Below are positions 25,140 to 33,087 of a stretch of 64,000 nt of DNA, one piece after another (positions within the stretch are counted from its first letter, which is position 1; each line of letters begins with the position of its first letter). Below the pieces are notes generated by a model. The model made no database searches. It was not told where the DNA came from and was given only the letters and a program-made list of their open reading frames with translations. The translations under genes were made by a program, and so were the position numbers. This stretch comes from Vulcanimicrobiota bacterium (GTDB lineage: Bacteria; Vulcanimicrobiota; Xenobia; Xenobiales; JADMJV01), in contig JAHBVR010000015.1 in the NCBI GenBank assembly GCA_019637395.1, positions 62,001 through 126,000 of the forward strand, given 5' to 3'.

Positions 25140-25973
25140 ATGTCAGACCTGCAGATTCCCCGCATTACCGCACCTTCCAACCCGGCCGCGCCGGTCGCCA
25201 TCGTCAAATCGGCGGTGGACGAGAATGGAGTCAAGGACCAGGTCGTTTTGACTCCAGCCCAGTTGAAAGCGGAAGGAGTGGCTCTGCGCAATGCCGGCCA
25301 GGCCGAGAATGCCCAGGCGGTGGCTGAAGAGCGCGAGGCGGATACGCATAAGGCCGAAGCCGTCAAGGACAAGCGCGACGCCGAGTGCGAGGCTTTCCAG
25401 GCGCGCAAGGATCTGAAGTCGGCTGAACAGGCCGAGGGCGAGCAAGCCGCCGCCGCCGCGGAGGAGAACAAGCATCTCGATAAGGCCCAGGAAACCAGGT
25501 GGGCGGCCGAGGCCAAGCAGGCTCAGGCGGATTTAGAGAAGCAGAAAGCCGAGTTGTTGAACTCACGGGCCGAAGAGCTGCTGGCCAGCAATGAGCTGTC
25601 GGAATTCAACGAAGGCGTGTATTTGTTGGGCCTGGCCGATTCGGGTTTTGAAGCGGCGCATTCACTACGGGACGAAGCGTTACATCTGGCCTCCAATGTG
25701 CAGGCCAGTCTGGACCTGGCCAAATCCGCACACGCTACGGTGGTATCCAAGGCTAAAGAAGCCACGGATTACCGCGCCTCGGCCAGGCAGCACGAGGCCG
25801 GCGCCACTGAAGAAGCCGAGCTTTCGGGACGGGCGCTGGAGGCTTCGCAGGCCTTGAAGCTGGACGCGACCGAACGCCGTAAGGTGGCCGAGAAGCTGCT
25901 GGCCGAGTCTCGTGAGGACCTGCAATTGGCCGAGCTGGGCCAGAAAGTCCAGAACGGATTCCTGCTCCACTAA
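25140..25973 (+). CDS. Ala/Glu-rich coiled-coil protein
   Basis: 277 residues from ATG 25140. The first 30 are Pro/Ala-rich; DQVVLT (33-38) is the shared short motif. From residue 40 to the end nearly everything is alanine, glutamate, lysine and glutamine in long helices, interrupted once at about 150-165 (NELSEFNEGVYL), so it should form a rod or helical hairpin. No cysteine or membrane segment. It follows the esterase gene and may be exported with it or act as a scaffold. Function unknown. Confidence 0.7.
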   Translation: MSDLQIPRITAPSNPAAPVAIVKSAVDENGVKDQVVLTPAQLKAEGVALRNAGQAENAQAVAEEREADTHKAEAVKDKRDAECEAFQARKDLKSAEQAEGEQAAAAAEENKHLDKAQETRWAAEAKQAQADLEKQKAELLNSRAEELLASNELSEFNEGVYLLGLADSGFEAAHSLRDEALHLASNVQASLDLAKSAHATVVSKAKEATDYRASARQHEAGATEEAELSGRALEASQALKLDATERRKVAEKLLAESREDLQLAELGQKVQNGFLLH

Positions 25974-26026
25974 AAGTGCTCAGACGTACGCGAGCGGGCG
26001 CAAGTCTGGAGGGTGGCACCTTTAGC

Positions 26027-26791
26027 CTAGCCCTGAGCAAATTGGCGGCAGTGCTCCAGGAATGTCTGGAGAACCTGATTGGATTCGAGCACCTGCTGGG
26101 TAATGCGGATGGCGGGGAGTCCCAGGGCTTGAGTGCGGCGCGAGTCATTCGCGAAATTGTGTCCGGCCCCATCAAACTCCAGGTCGGCCCAACCCGTGAA
26201 GGCGCCGGCTTTATACCATACAAGTCCATCCAGCCGGGCCGGAATGGTGGGGGTCCGGAGCCGGACTTGAGGGAAAATGAGGTAAGGCAGGTTTCCTTCA
26301 AAGTTTCCAAATCCAGGTAGAACGCGAGCTCCCAGGGCTCTGTCGTCAGCTCGAACGATAGGATGGAGGTCGAATCCCAGTTCGTGAGGGTTCGCCATCA
26401 CGGGCTTAGCCCCGGCTCGGATAAATGACCACCACCCTTTGGCTTCGAAGTCAGATTCGCAGGAAATGAGTTGCTGGGCCCAATCTAGAGTGCGCCAACC
26501 CGGGGTTGTCGGAAGAACGCGTGATTTCAGCCGGAGCCAGGGTCCGGGTGTGACCGGCGGCAACTGATAGCGGCCCGTTTCGAACAAGCGCATTCGCTCG
26601 GAGGAGATCAAGTGGGCCGTCGTCGGGAGAGCGTGGCCACACAGCGTTTCCAAGTTTTGAGCCTGCTGAGGGCTCGGTAGATTTTTGCCGGTTTCCAGGC
26701 GCCGCCAGGCGAAACGTGAGATGCCGATCCGATCCGCCATTTTCTGACTACTCAGATGAAGGCGATTCTTGATCGTCTGGAAGATGTTCAT
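26027..26791 (-). CDS. XRE-type HTH protein with DUF559/PD-(D/E)XK-like C-terminus, copy 1
   Basis: 254 residues. Residues 1-55 are an XRE/Cro helix-turn-helix (SSQKMADRIGISRFAWRRLE). After a linker, residues 125-140 hold GAKPVMANPHELG, then YLIFPQ (170-175), LDG (187-189), LEFDGAGH (204-211), SRR (217-219) and LPAIRIT. The core ExDG-x-x-H and the later (R)xxRR/IRIT segment match the DUF559/Vsr-like restriction-endonuclease fold. The canonical catalytic lysine is not clear, so it may be a nuclease or only a fold used for binding. A divergent paralogue lies at 37508-38305. It is divergent from a secreted-protein gene, and two copies of a palindromic element lie between them (26874-26969), likely its operator. 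Confidence 0.78.
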   Translation of the reverse strand: MNIFQTIKNRLHLSSQKMADRIGISRFAWRRLETGKNLPSPQQAQNLETLCGHALPTTAHLISSERMRLFETGRYQLPPVTPGPWLRLKSRVLPTTPGWRTLDWAQQLISCESDFEAKGWWSFIRAGAKPVMANPHELGFDLHPIVRADDRALGARVLPGFGNFEGNLPYLIFPQVRLRTPTIPARLDGLVWYKAGAFTGWADLEFDGAGHNFANDSRRTQALGLPAIRITQQVLESNQVLQTFLEHCRQFAQG

Positions 26792-26873
26792 ACGGGCAAG
26801 TTAGCCCAACCAGTACTCCCAAATTTCTACCGAGGTTACCAGACTGTTTCTGGCTTGTTGCGAGTTTAGGGAG

Positions 26874-26969
26874 ATGCGCGAACTGGCGCTCACATGTGCG
26901 CAAGCTGGCGCACGTGCGGAGGGGGTACGCGAAATCGTGCTCACATGTGCGCGAGCTGGCGCACGGGCG
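26874..26969. promoter_or_regulatory. Two direct repeats with a palindrome, candidate operator
   Basis: Two copies of an element of about 45 bp begin at 26874 and 26925. Their 31-bp cores (26888-26918 and 26939-26969) differ at only two positions and are spaced 51 bp apart, close to five helical turns. Each core has the palindrome CACATGTG followed by GTGCGC-N-AGCT-N-GCGCAC, an 18-bp near-perfect dyad. They lie in the 216-bp gap between the divergent XRE protein and secreted-protein genes. Confidence 0.65.
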
Positions 26970-27007
26970 AGAAGGGGCTGGACTAGGCTGGCTGAAAAGT
27001 CGTCTCC

Positions 27008-27415
27008 ATGCAGATTTTGCGATGGTTGCTGATTTTATGGATGGTATGTGGTAGCGGTTGGGCGGATCGTTGGCACACGCTGCGTTCCAAGACAGTGAAA
27101 CGCTATAAAGTCGAATGGTCGGACGCACAGAGGGGCGTCAACGGCTATCACGTGGATTGTTTTGACGACAAGGACGAGTGGCTGGGTGGGCTGACCTTTT
27201 ACTTGAAGGACGGCGTCACAGGCAAAGCAGCCGCGCTCAAGGACCTGGATGGACTGAATCTGCGTTGTCCGGTCAAGCCTCTGAGCGCTGGAGGCAGGCA
27301 GGTTTTCAAGATGGTGCGCGAGTTTTCCACCAGTGGCGGGCAGTTGCACTTCTGGGTGCAGGGCAAAGAGGGCGAGTGGGATGTGGATCTGAAGGCGGAT
27401 TTGAAAGTCAGTTAA
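27008..27415 (+). CDS. Hypothetical secreted protein
   Basis: 135 residues with a signal peptide (MQILRWLLILWMVCGSGWA). The mature part is beta-rich with two cysteines (CF, RCP) and many Asp, Lys and Trp residues; no known domain is recognised. It is transcribed away from the XRE protein across the repeated palindromic element, so it may be controlled by that regulator. The start is ATG 27008 without a strong ribosome site. Confidence 0.65.
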   Translation: MQILRWLLILWMVCGSGWADRWHTLRSKTVKRYKVEWSDAQRGVNGYHVDCFDDKDEWLGGLTFYLKDGVTGKAAALKDLDGLNLRCPVKPLSAGGRQVFKMVREFSTSGGQLHFWVQGKEGEWDVDLKADLKVS

Positions 27416-27747
27416 TAGCCTTTGCCGTCCAGGCTGTGGCGGCCCACCAGGCCGGCGCAGAAGCCCTGGATACCGCCGCACAGGCCTCCCACCACGCCGA
27501 GCGAGGTGCCGAGGGCGATATAACCGGCCTTAGCGATTGGATGCTTGGCCGCTTCGGCTTCGATGAGCGGGCGGTTTTGCTGATACTTTTCAATGTTGTT
27601 GTAGTAACCGACGCCGAGCTGTAGCTTGTCGGCACAGTAGTCTTCGAAAAGATGACCGCCCATTTCGTGACGTACCTGGCGGAAGGTGGTGCTGGCTCCC
27701 AGAGTGGTGGAGCTGTAGAGGTTCTTGAAGTAACCGGAAACGTTCAT
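27412..27747 (-). CDS. Hypothetical small protein with glycine-rich hydrophobic helix
   Basis: 111 residues from ATG 27747 behind a purine-rich site. The first 70 residues contain RHEMGGHLFEDYCADKL, whose HEMGGH resembles but does not match a zinc motif (HExxxH). The C-terminal 35 residues are hydrophobic and Gly-rich (ALGTSLGVVGGLCGGIQGFC), a likely membrane or hairpin segment. Its end overlaps the convergent gene by 4 bp. Unrecognised; its style resembles the other accessory proteins nearby. Confidence 0.6.
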   Translation of the reverse strand: MNVSGYFKNLYSSTTLGASTTFRQVRHEMGGHLFEDYCADKLQLGVGYYNNIEKYQQNRPLIEAEAAKHPIAKAGYIALGTSLGVVGGLCGGIQGFCAGLVGRHSLDGKGY

Positions 27748-27806
27748 GGTGCTCTCTCTTCTCTATCTGTGTTTTTGGAGACTAATCGAGCGGACTGAAA
27801 AGAAGC

Positions 27807-28559
27807 TTAAGGCTGGAGCAGAAAGCGCTCACCCGGTTGGAAAAGCCGGATGCGCAGGCTGTTGGTCTCGGGGGTGACCAGCATGATCTGGGCGCGCCCT
27901 ACTACCCGGGCCTGGGAGCCGTCGCTCAGGAGCAGGGCCGTGTCTTCGTCGATGCCGATGCCCACATGGCCGGGGTTACCCAGCAGCGCCCCAAACAGCC
28001 GGTTTTCGCGTTGGCGGCGCAGGAAGTGCTGATCCACGATAACGCTTTCGGGGAGCAAACCCAGGCTTTGGGCGATTTCCACCTTGGCCGGGTCGATGAC
28101 GGTCAAGTCGGCGTTGCCGGTGAGCATTTTTTGCGACATGATGGCGGTACCCGCGCTGGTGCCGCCGAATACCGTGCCCGCCTGATATTTGGAGCGCAGG
28201 GCCTCGAGCAGAACCCGATCTTGGAGGACGGCCATGATCCTGGTCTGGTCGCCACCGGTGAACCAGACGCCGTCGGCGCGCTCGACTTGCTGCAATACCG
28301 TGGCCCGGTCCCGGGCTGCCAACTCCAGTTGAGGGCGGTGCGCGTACTTAGCGTAGTCGTCCAGCACGATACGCAGGTTTTCGTCAGGCACCGAGGAGGC
28401 CCAGCCGACAACCAAAATACGCGGTTCCTCACGATCGGTCCAATCATAAAAAGCTTTCATGGCCTCAGCTGGATGCTGGCCGCCGCCCACCAGCACCAGG
28501 CGACCCTCCGCCGGGCAGATTGGGCTGAATAGAGCCATCATCAGAAGCAGCTTTTTCAC
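27807..28559 (-). CDS. Cyanophycinase-like S51-family serine peptidase, exported
   Basis: 250 residues with an N-terminal signal peptide (MKKLLLMMALFSPICPAEG). S51 features are LVGGG at the start of the fold, WFTGGDQTRI, GGTSAGTAIMS with the nucleophilic serine, and DQHFLRRQRENRL with the histidine. Cyanophycinases hydrolyse the Arg-Asp storage polymer cyanophycin to dipeptides; related enzymes cut other Asp-containing peptides. The length fits the family, and secreted forms exist in bacteria that feed on cyanophycin. No cyanophycin synthetase is nearby. The speA gene in this window would use free arginine, but that link is only suggestive. Confidence 0.88.
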   Translation of the reverse strand: MKKLLLMMALFSPICPAEGRLVLVGGGQHPAEAMKAFYDWTDREEPRILVVGWASSVPDENLRIVLDDYAKYAHRPQLELAARDRATVLQQVERADGVWFTGGDQTRIMAVLQDRVLLEALRSKYQAGTVFGGTSAGTAIMSQKMLTGNADLTVIDPAKVEIAQSLGLLPESVIVDQHFLRRQRENRLFGALLGNPGHVGIGIDEDTALLLSDGSQARVVGRAQIMLVTPETNSLRIRLFQPGERFLLQP

Positions 28560-28682
28560 GTCGCCGTGTTTGGTCAGTGGCCCGGCAGGCTCCTGCGCGG
28601 GTTAACAAACTGACCTTGAAGTCAGTTTTCGGGCAAAGTCTGTCCACAACCGTGAGGGAAGACCCCATGAGCTTCGGAATGA

Positions 28683-29066
28683 ACCGCCCAGTTTAGGCAC
28701 GATCTGGTGCACGAAGTGGGCAGTCTGTGCTCGCTGCAGTGCGAAACGGATATCTCCCCGGAAGTGGCCGAGGTCGAGGGGCTGGCGGCGCTTTTCGCCT
28801 ACCGCATCGCCGTGGAGGGCATGTCGAATGTACGCCGCCACTCGCAGGCCCGGCGGGTGCTCTTACGTTTACGCCGGGTGGGTTCAAGCCTGCAGGACAG
28901 CTTATGCGATGACGGCACGGGACGAGCCGATTCTTCCTCGCGGCGCGGCTTTGGCCTGGAGGGCATTGCCGAAAGAGCCAGGCTGCTCGGGGGCTGGGCG
29001 CGCTTGCGCCGCCTGAAGGCGGGAGGCAGCATACTGCACTTCCGGCTGCCCTTGGAGGAGCCTTGA
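28683..29066 (+). pseudogene. Remnant of a NarL-type sensor histidine kinase
   Basis: Only the C-terminal ATPase part remains, about 120 residues from a possible GTG at 28707. It has the N-box (VEGMSNVRRHS), a G1 box (DDGTG) and a G2 box (GFGLEGIAERARLLGG), but the dimerisation helix with the phospho-accepting histidine and any sensor domain are missing; the frame is closed upstream by TGA at 28680. Its stop overlaps the response-regulator start by 4 bp, the usual arrangement of a functional pair. Alone it cannot autophosphorylate. Confidence 0.75.
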
Positions 29067-29649
29067 GGGTCTTACTGGTTGACGACCATGCCGTGGTGCG
29101 CTCGGGCCTGGCCCGGGTATTGCGGGCTGGCGGCTGGCAGATGGTGGCCGAAGCCGGCAGCAGCCAGGAAGCTCTGGCTCAGGCTGACGCTCAGGAATGG
29201 GACCTGGTGGTGATCGACGCCCTCTTGGGCCAAGAAGACGGCCTGAAATTAGCCCGGCGTCTGCGCTCGCTCTTTCCTCGCCTGCCCTTGATGATTCTCA
29301 GCATGCACAGCGTCCGGGAATCGTGCGCAAAGCTGTCCAGGTGGGTGTGCAGGCTTTTGTAGTCAAGGATGCCACGTCCGAGGAAGTGGTGGCCGCCACG
29401 CTGGTGGCCCGCTATCGTTGCCTGTATCTGGATTCACGCGTGGCGCCGGTCTTTCTGAGGGGCGGCGAACGAGACAATCGTCAATCGGTCGTTTTGGAGT
29501 GCCTGCGCCAGGGACTGAGCAACCAGGAAATTGCCGAGCGAACCAATCTTTCGAACAGCTCCGTCAAAGCCGAAATGCGGGCGCTATTTCATCAGTACGG
29601 TGTGAAGGACCGCAATAGCCTGGTAAAAGTTCTCAATTTGACGCTCTAG
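29063..29649 (+). pseudogene. Frameshifted NarL/FixJ response regulator
   Basis: The receiver domain starts well from TTG 29063: LLVDDHAVVRSGL, the phosphorylatable aspartate in VVIDALLG, and the MILSMHS strand. The frame then changes between about 29308 and 29322, where a single-base indel moves the rest (VRKAVQVGVQAFVVKDATSEEVV, then a LuxR-type HTH with GLSNQEIAERTNLSNSSVKAEM) into another frame. Read together, the product would be about 195 residues, normal for the family. With the truncated kinase next to it, this is probably a decayed two-component system, unless the shift is an assembly error. Confidence 0.78.
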
Positions 29650-30644
29650 CGCAGAAAACGGGACGGCCTGAGGCAAGGCAGTGCGTTCAGCAGAGGACTG
29701 GGTTGGCCGAGCAGGGCCAGGCCGACCTGTTCCCCCAGAGCCGGTCCCAGACTCCAGGAGCGGCCGGCCAGGGCGCCCAGCCACCATTTGCGGGGGTTAC
29801 CGGGAGCAGGGCCGACCACCGGCAGGCCGTCGGCGCTGCTGCGGTAGCTCAAAGGGCGGACGTCTTCGGTCATCAAGCCTTCCAGCGGAGCCAGGGCCTG
29901 AGCGGCCAGATTGCGCAGGATCTCGGGGTGTTCCAGAGCGATGCCTTCGGGAGCCACTCCGCTCACCAGCCAGCCCATCCCTTTGGGATGGGGCCGAATG
30001 TGCAAATGGCCGCGCTGGGTTTCGATGCCGACCAGGGCGGCGTTCCAGGGTTCGCTGATATGGGCGCACAGAAACTCGGCGCCGGTCTGGGTGAAGAGAC
30101 CGGGCAGTTGAGGGTCAGCGTCGACCAGGATCTCTTGGGTTGCCGGTGCCTGCTGGAGGACTGTGGCCTGAAGCGTCTGCAGTCTGACGAAAAGACGGGT
30201 GGTCAGGGCGGTTTCGTCGATGGCCAGGCAGGCCGGTATAAAAGCGGCGCCGGCGATCTCCTGGACGGGCACGTAATTGGAAGCGGAACCGGCGCTCATG
30301 AGCCTTCTGGGCCAGATTTCGTTAAGCCAGCGCAGGTGCATGGTCATTTCTTGAAACTCGGTGTCGTTGCTGGCCAGTTGCAAGACGGCACCGCGCCTGG
30401 TTTCGGTTTCTTTTTCGAGGAGCTCGCGGCTGCGTTGCATGACCTGGATGAGGGCTTCGGTCTGGGGGTCTCCCAGGTTTTCTTTGAGCAGCCCCCAATG
30501 CTCCGTGAGACCGGGCCAGAGTACGTGGGTGTCTAAAGTCAGGTCCCGGCTTGGAAAAAGGGCTACTTTGAGGTGGGGGGCCAGGGTCAGGGCACAGTAC
30601 AGCGCGGCCGGGCCGGTGCCCCGGATGGCCACGTCACAAGTCAT
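29646..30644 (-). CDS. FAD-dependent oxidoreductase (DAO-like)
   Basis: 332 residues. A Rossmann start CDVAIRGTGPAALYCALTLA (the GTGPAA variant of GxGxxG) is followed late by SADGLPVVGPAPG and ALAGRSWSLGPALGEQVG, as in amino-acid oxidase-like (DAO) flavoproteins, where the C-terminal piece closes the FAD site. The substrate cannot be told; it is somewhat shorter than typical DAO enzymes. It overlaps the serS gene by 4 bp and is the last gene of the minus-strand run that starts with pilT. It overlaps the end of the frameshifted regulator on the other strand. Confidence 0.75.
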   Translation of the reverse strand: MTCDVAIRGTGPAALYCALTLAPHLKVALFPSRDLTLDTHVLWPGLTEHWGLLKENLGDPQTEALIQVMQRSRELLEKETETRRGAVLQLASNDTEFQEMTMHLRWLNEIWPRRLMSAGSASNYVPVQEIAGAAFIPACLAIDETALTTRLFVRLQTLQATVLQQAPATQEILVDADPQLPGLFTQTGAEFLCAHISEPWNAALVGIETQRGHLHIRPHPKGMGWLVSGVAPEGIALEHPEILRNLAAQALAPLEGLMTEDVRPLSYRSSADGLPVVGPAPGNPRKWWLGALAGRSWSLGPALGEQVGLALLGQPSPLLNALPCLRPSRFLR

Positions 30645-31933
30645 TTCAAGGTGAGCTGGGCTTTGCTGAGGCTTTGGATACCGGCCATGTACGGCTGCAG
30701 CACTTTAGGAATGCTGACGCTGCCATCGGCCTGCTGGTGATTTTCCAAGATGGCCACCAGGGTGCGTCCCACCGCCAGGCCGGAGCCGTTGAGGGTATGT
30801 ACGAATTCAGGCGCCGCCTTAGGGTTGCGGCGGAAGCGAATGCCGGCCCGGCGGGCCTGGAAATCCGTGCAGTTGGAGCAACTGGAAATTTCGATATAAC
30901 GCTGCTGGGCCGGGGACCAGAATTCGATGTCGTATTTGAGGGCGGCAGTAAAGCCCAGATCACCCAGGCACACTTTCACCACACGGTAAGGAATCTCGAG
31001 TCCTTGCAGGACTTTCTCCGCGTCGGCCACCATTTTTTCGAGTTCGTTGAAAGACTCTTCCGGGGTGGTGAATTTCACCAATTCGACTTTATGGAATTGA
31101 TGCACTCGAATCAAGCCCCGGGTATCTTTGCCGGCGGCGCCCGCTTCGCTGCGGTAACAAGGAGAATAGCCCACATAATGGATAGGCAGTTGTTCGACGT
31201 CAAGAATTTCCTGAGCGTGCAAGTTGGTGATGGGCACTTCGGAGGTCGGGATCAAATAGAGCGAACTATTTTCGCACTGGAAAACGTCTTCTTTGAAGCG
31301 GGGCAATTGCCCCGTGCCGTAAAGAGCGCTATCCAGCACAAGGCTGGGAGCCAGAATCTCGGTATAACCGTGTTCCAGAGTATGTTTATCCAGGAAATAA
31401 GAGGCGATGGCACGCTCCAGGCGGGCGCCGGCGCCCTTCATAACCCAGAAGCGAGAACCGCTGACTTTGGCGGCCCGCTTGAAGTCAATGATGTCCAACT
31501 CTTCGCCGATGTCGAAATGAGGCTTGTTGGTGCTGGCGGTTTCGACGGCCCCCCAGGTGCGAATTTGCAGGTTGGACTGGTCGTCTTTCCCGGGCGGCAC
31601 GCTCTCGTGGGCCGGGTTGGGCAGGCATTCCAGGATCGATTTTTGGTCGGTTTCCAGTTGTTGGATCTGGACGTCGAGGGCGTCGATTTCCTCACCCACT
31701 TTGCGCATCTGGGCGGAGGCCTCAGAAATATCCTCGCCCGCTTTCTTTTTCTGGCCCAATTCTTTAGAAACTTGATTGCGCTGTTGCTTGAGATCGTCGC
31801 CGCGCGTGATCAGTTCGCGCCGCTGGACGTCGATTTGTAGAATCAGATCGATCTGACCGGGGTCGCCGCCCCGGTTGTTCAAATCGTTCTTGAAATGATC
31901 CGGATTCTGGCGAATTTGTTTGATGTCGAGCAT
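30641..31933 (-). CDS. serS: Seryl-tRNA synthetase
   Basis: 430 residues, the usual length. The N-terminal helical arm (MLDIKQIRQNPDHFKNDL then a long coiled coil) binds tRNA-Ser; the class II catalytic core has TSEVPI, motif 2 (YRSEAGAAGKDTRGLIRVHQF) and motif 3 (NGSGLAVGRTLVAILEN). It charges serine onto tRNA. The start is ATG 31933, where the canonical N-terminus begins; a longer frame (to 32044) runs into the upstream gene. It follows the degenerate PilT gene by 4 bp, and the FAD oxidoreductase overlaps its end. Confidence 0.97.
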   Translation of the reverse strand: MLDIKQIRQNPDHFKNDLNNRGGDPGQIDLILQIDVQRRELITRGDDLKQQRNQVSKELGQKKKAGEDISEASAQMRKVGEEIDALDVQIQQLETDQKSILECLPNPAHESVPPGKDDQSNLQIRTWGAVETASTNKPHFDIGEELDIIDFKRAAKVSGSRFWVMKGAGARLERAIASYFLDKHTLEHGYTEILAPSLVLDSALYGTGQLPRFKEDVFQCENSSLYLIPTSEVPITNLHAQEILDVEQLPIHYVGYSPCYRSEAGAAGKDTRGLIRVHQFHKVELVKFTTPEESFNELEKMVADAEKVLQGLEIPYRVVKVCLGDLGFTAALKYDIEFWSPAQQRYIEISSCSNCTDFQARRAGIRFRRNPKAAPEFVHTLNGSGLAVGRTLVAILENHQQADGSVSIPKVLQPYMAGIQSLSKAQLTLK

Positions 31934-31937
31934 AATC

Positions 31938-33005
31938 TTAGTAAGGCAGGGCCAACACTTTCTTGAAATCGTTGGGGCGAACGGCCCGTTTGTAGGCTTC
32001 CTGTTCGGTAATGATATTCTTCTTGACCAGATTGCGCAGAGCAAGTTCCTGGGTGCTCATGCCGGTTTCGCGGCCGGTGGTGCCCATGAAGCTCTGAATT
32101 TGCGGGAACTTGCCTTCGCGGATGAGTTCTTTGACCGCCGGGGTGGCGATGACCAGTTCGAAAGCGGCCGCCAGGCCGTCGCCGCTAGCCTTGGTGCAGA
32201 GCGTCTGTGAGATGATGGCCTTGAGGCCCACCGAGAGCAGGACTTTGGCCTGGTCTTGCAGGGAGGGCGGATAGAAATCCACCAGTTTCTGGGCCAATAC
32301 CATGGCGCCGGGGCTGGTCGAAGTACACAACACCAAGTTGCCGCCGGCCGACAGGCTGACAATGCGCTCGGCGATATTGTATTCTTCCACGCCGGTGACC
32401 ACCAGCACGTCGGCTCCCTGGTAGGGTAACACGCGCAGAGCCTGATCATAGCTAGGGACGTCGGTGCCGATTTCGCGTTGAGCGATCACGCCTTTACGGT
32501 TTTTGTGCAGAAAGTCGATGGGGTTTTCGATCGAGACGATTTTGCAGGGGCGCTGCTCCAACAGATAGTTGACGATGGCCGCCAGGGTATGGGCCTTGCC
32601 GGACCCGCGCGGACCAGTGATCATCACCAGGCCGGAATCGAGTTCCAGAATCATCTTCTTGAAGGCGTCGGGCAATCCCAGCTCCTCGATGGTGGGGGGA
32701 GCGGGCGGATTGGTAGCGATCACGATGCCCACTGAACCGCGCTGGCGAAAGCAGTTGATGCGGAAGCGCGAGAGGCCCGGCACCGAGAAGCTGAAGTCGG
32801 TCTGCAAATTATTCTCGAACTCGACTTTGAGTTGCTCGCTCATAATCATGTCGGCTACCGCCTGCGTGTCCTGGGGAGACAGCACGTAGCCGTCGAGCGC
32901 GTTCATGTCGCTACCTTTGCGCATCATGATGGGGCTGCCGGGCACCAGGTGGAGATGAGAGCACTGCCGCTCCACCATGGTCATAAAGAGTTCTTCTACG
33001 TTCAT
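31938..33005 (-). CDS. Degenerate PilT-family ATPase paralogue
   Basis: 355 residues, colinear with the PilT protein encoded just upstream but with catalytic motifs lost. Walker A reads GPRGSGKA (131-138), with Ala where Ser/Thr should bind Mg2+. The Asp box TIEDPIEF of PilT is SIENPIDF (158-165). The Walker B region GEMRD is replaced by TGVEE (204-208). The HTN of the His box is gone (LCTSTSPGA, 226-234). ATP hydrolysis is therefore unlikely. It may form mixed hexamers or regulate PilT, as PilU does in other bacteria, but PilU keeps its motifs. It lies 82 bp after pilT and 4 bp before serS. Confidence 0.9.
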   Translation of the reverse strand: MNVEELFMTMVERQCSHLHLVPGSPIMMRKGSDMNALDGYVLSPQDTQAVADMIMSEQLKVEFENNLQTDFSFSVPGLSRFRINCFRQRGSVGIVIATNPPAPPTIEELGLPDAFKKMILELDSGLVMITGPRGSGKAHTLAAIVNYLLEQRPCKIVSIENPIDFLHKNRKGVIAQREIGTDVPSYDQALRVLPYQGADVLVVTGVEEYNIAERIVSLSAGGNLVLCTSTSPGAMVLAQKLVDFYPPSLQDQAKVLLSVGLKAIISQTLCTKASGDGLAAAFELVIATPAVKELIREGKFPQIQSFMGTTGRETGMSTQELALRNLVKKNIITEQEAYKRAVRPNDFKKVLALPY

Positions 33006-33034
33006 TTCCGCTCCGTTTGTTTCTTAAAGGAAGA

Positions 33035-33061
33035 GAGGGTGCTCTTTTAGACGGCACCCTC
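33035..33061 (-). other. Intergenic stem-loop between pilT and its paralogue
   Basis: GAGGGTGC and GCACCCTC form a perfect eight-base stem with an 11-base loop in the 82-bp gap. It is followed on the minus strand by TCTTCCTTT, not a clean T-run, so it may be a weak terminator or an mRNA-processing site that lowers expression of the second gene. Confidence 0.4.
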
Positions 33062-33087
33062 CCGGTCGTTCGATCTTAGAAAAGGGC

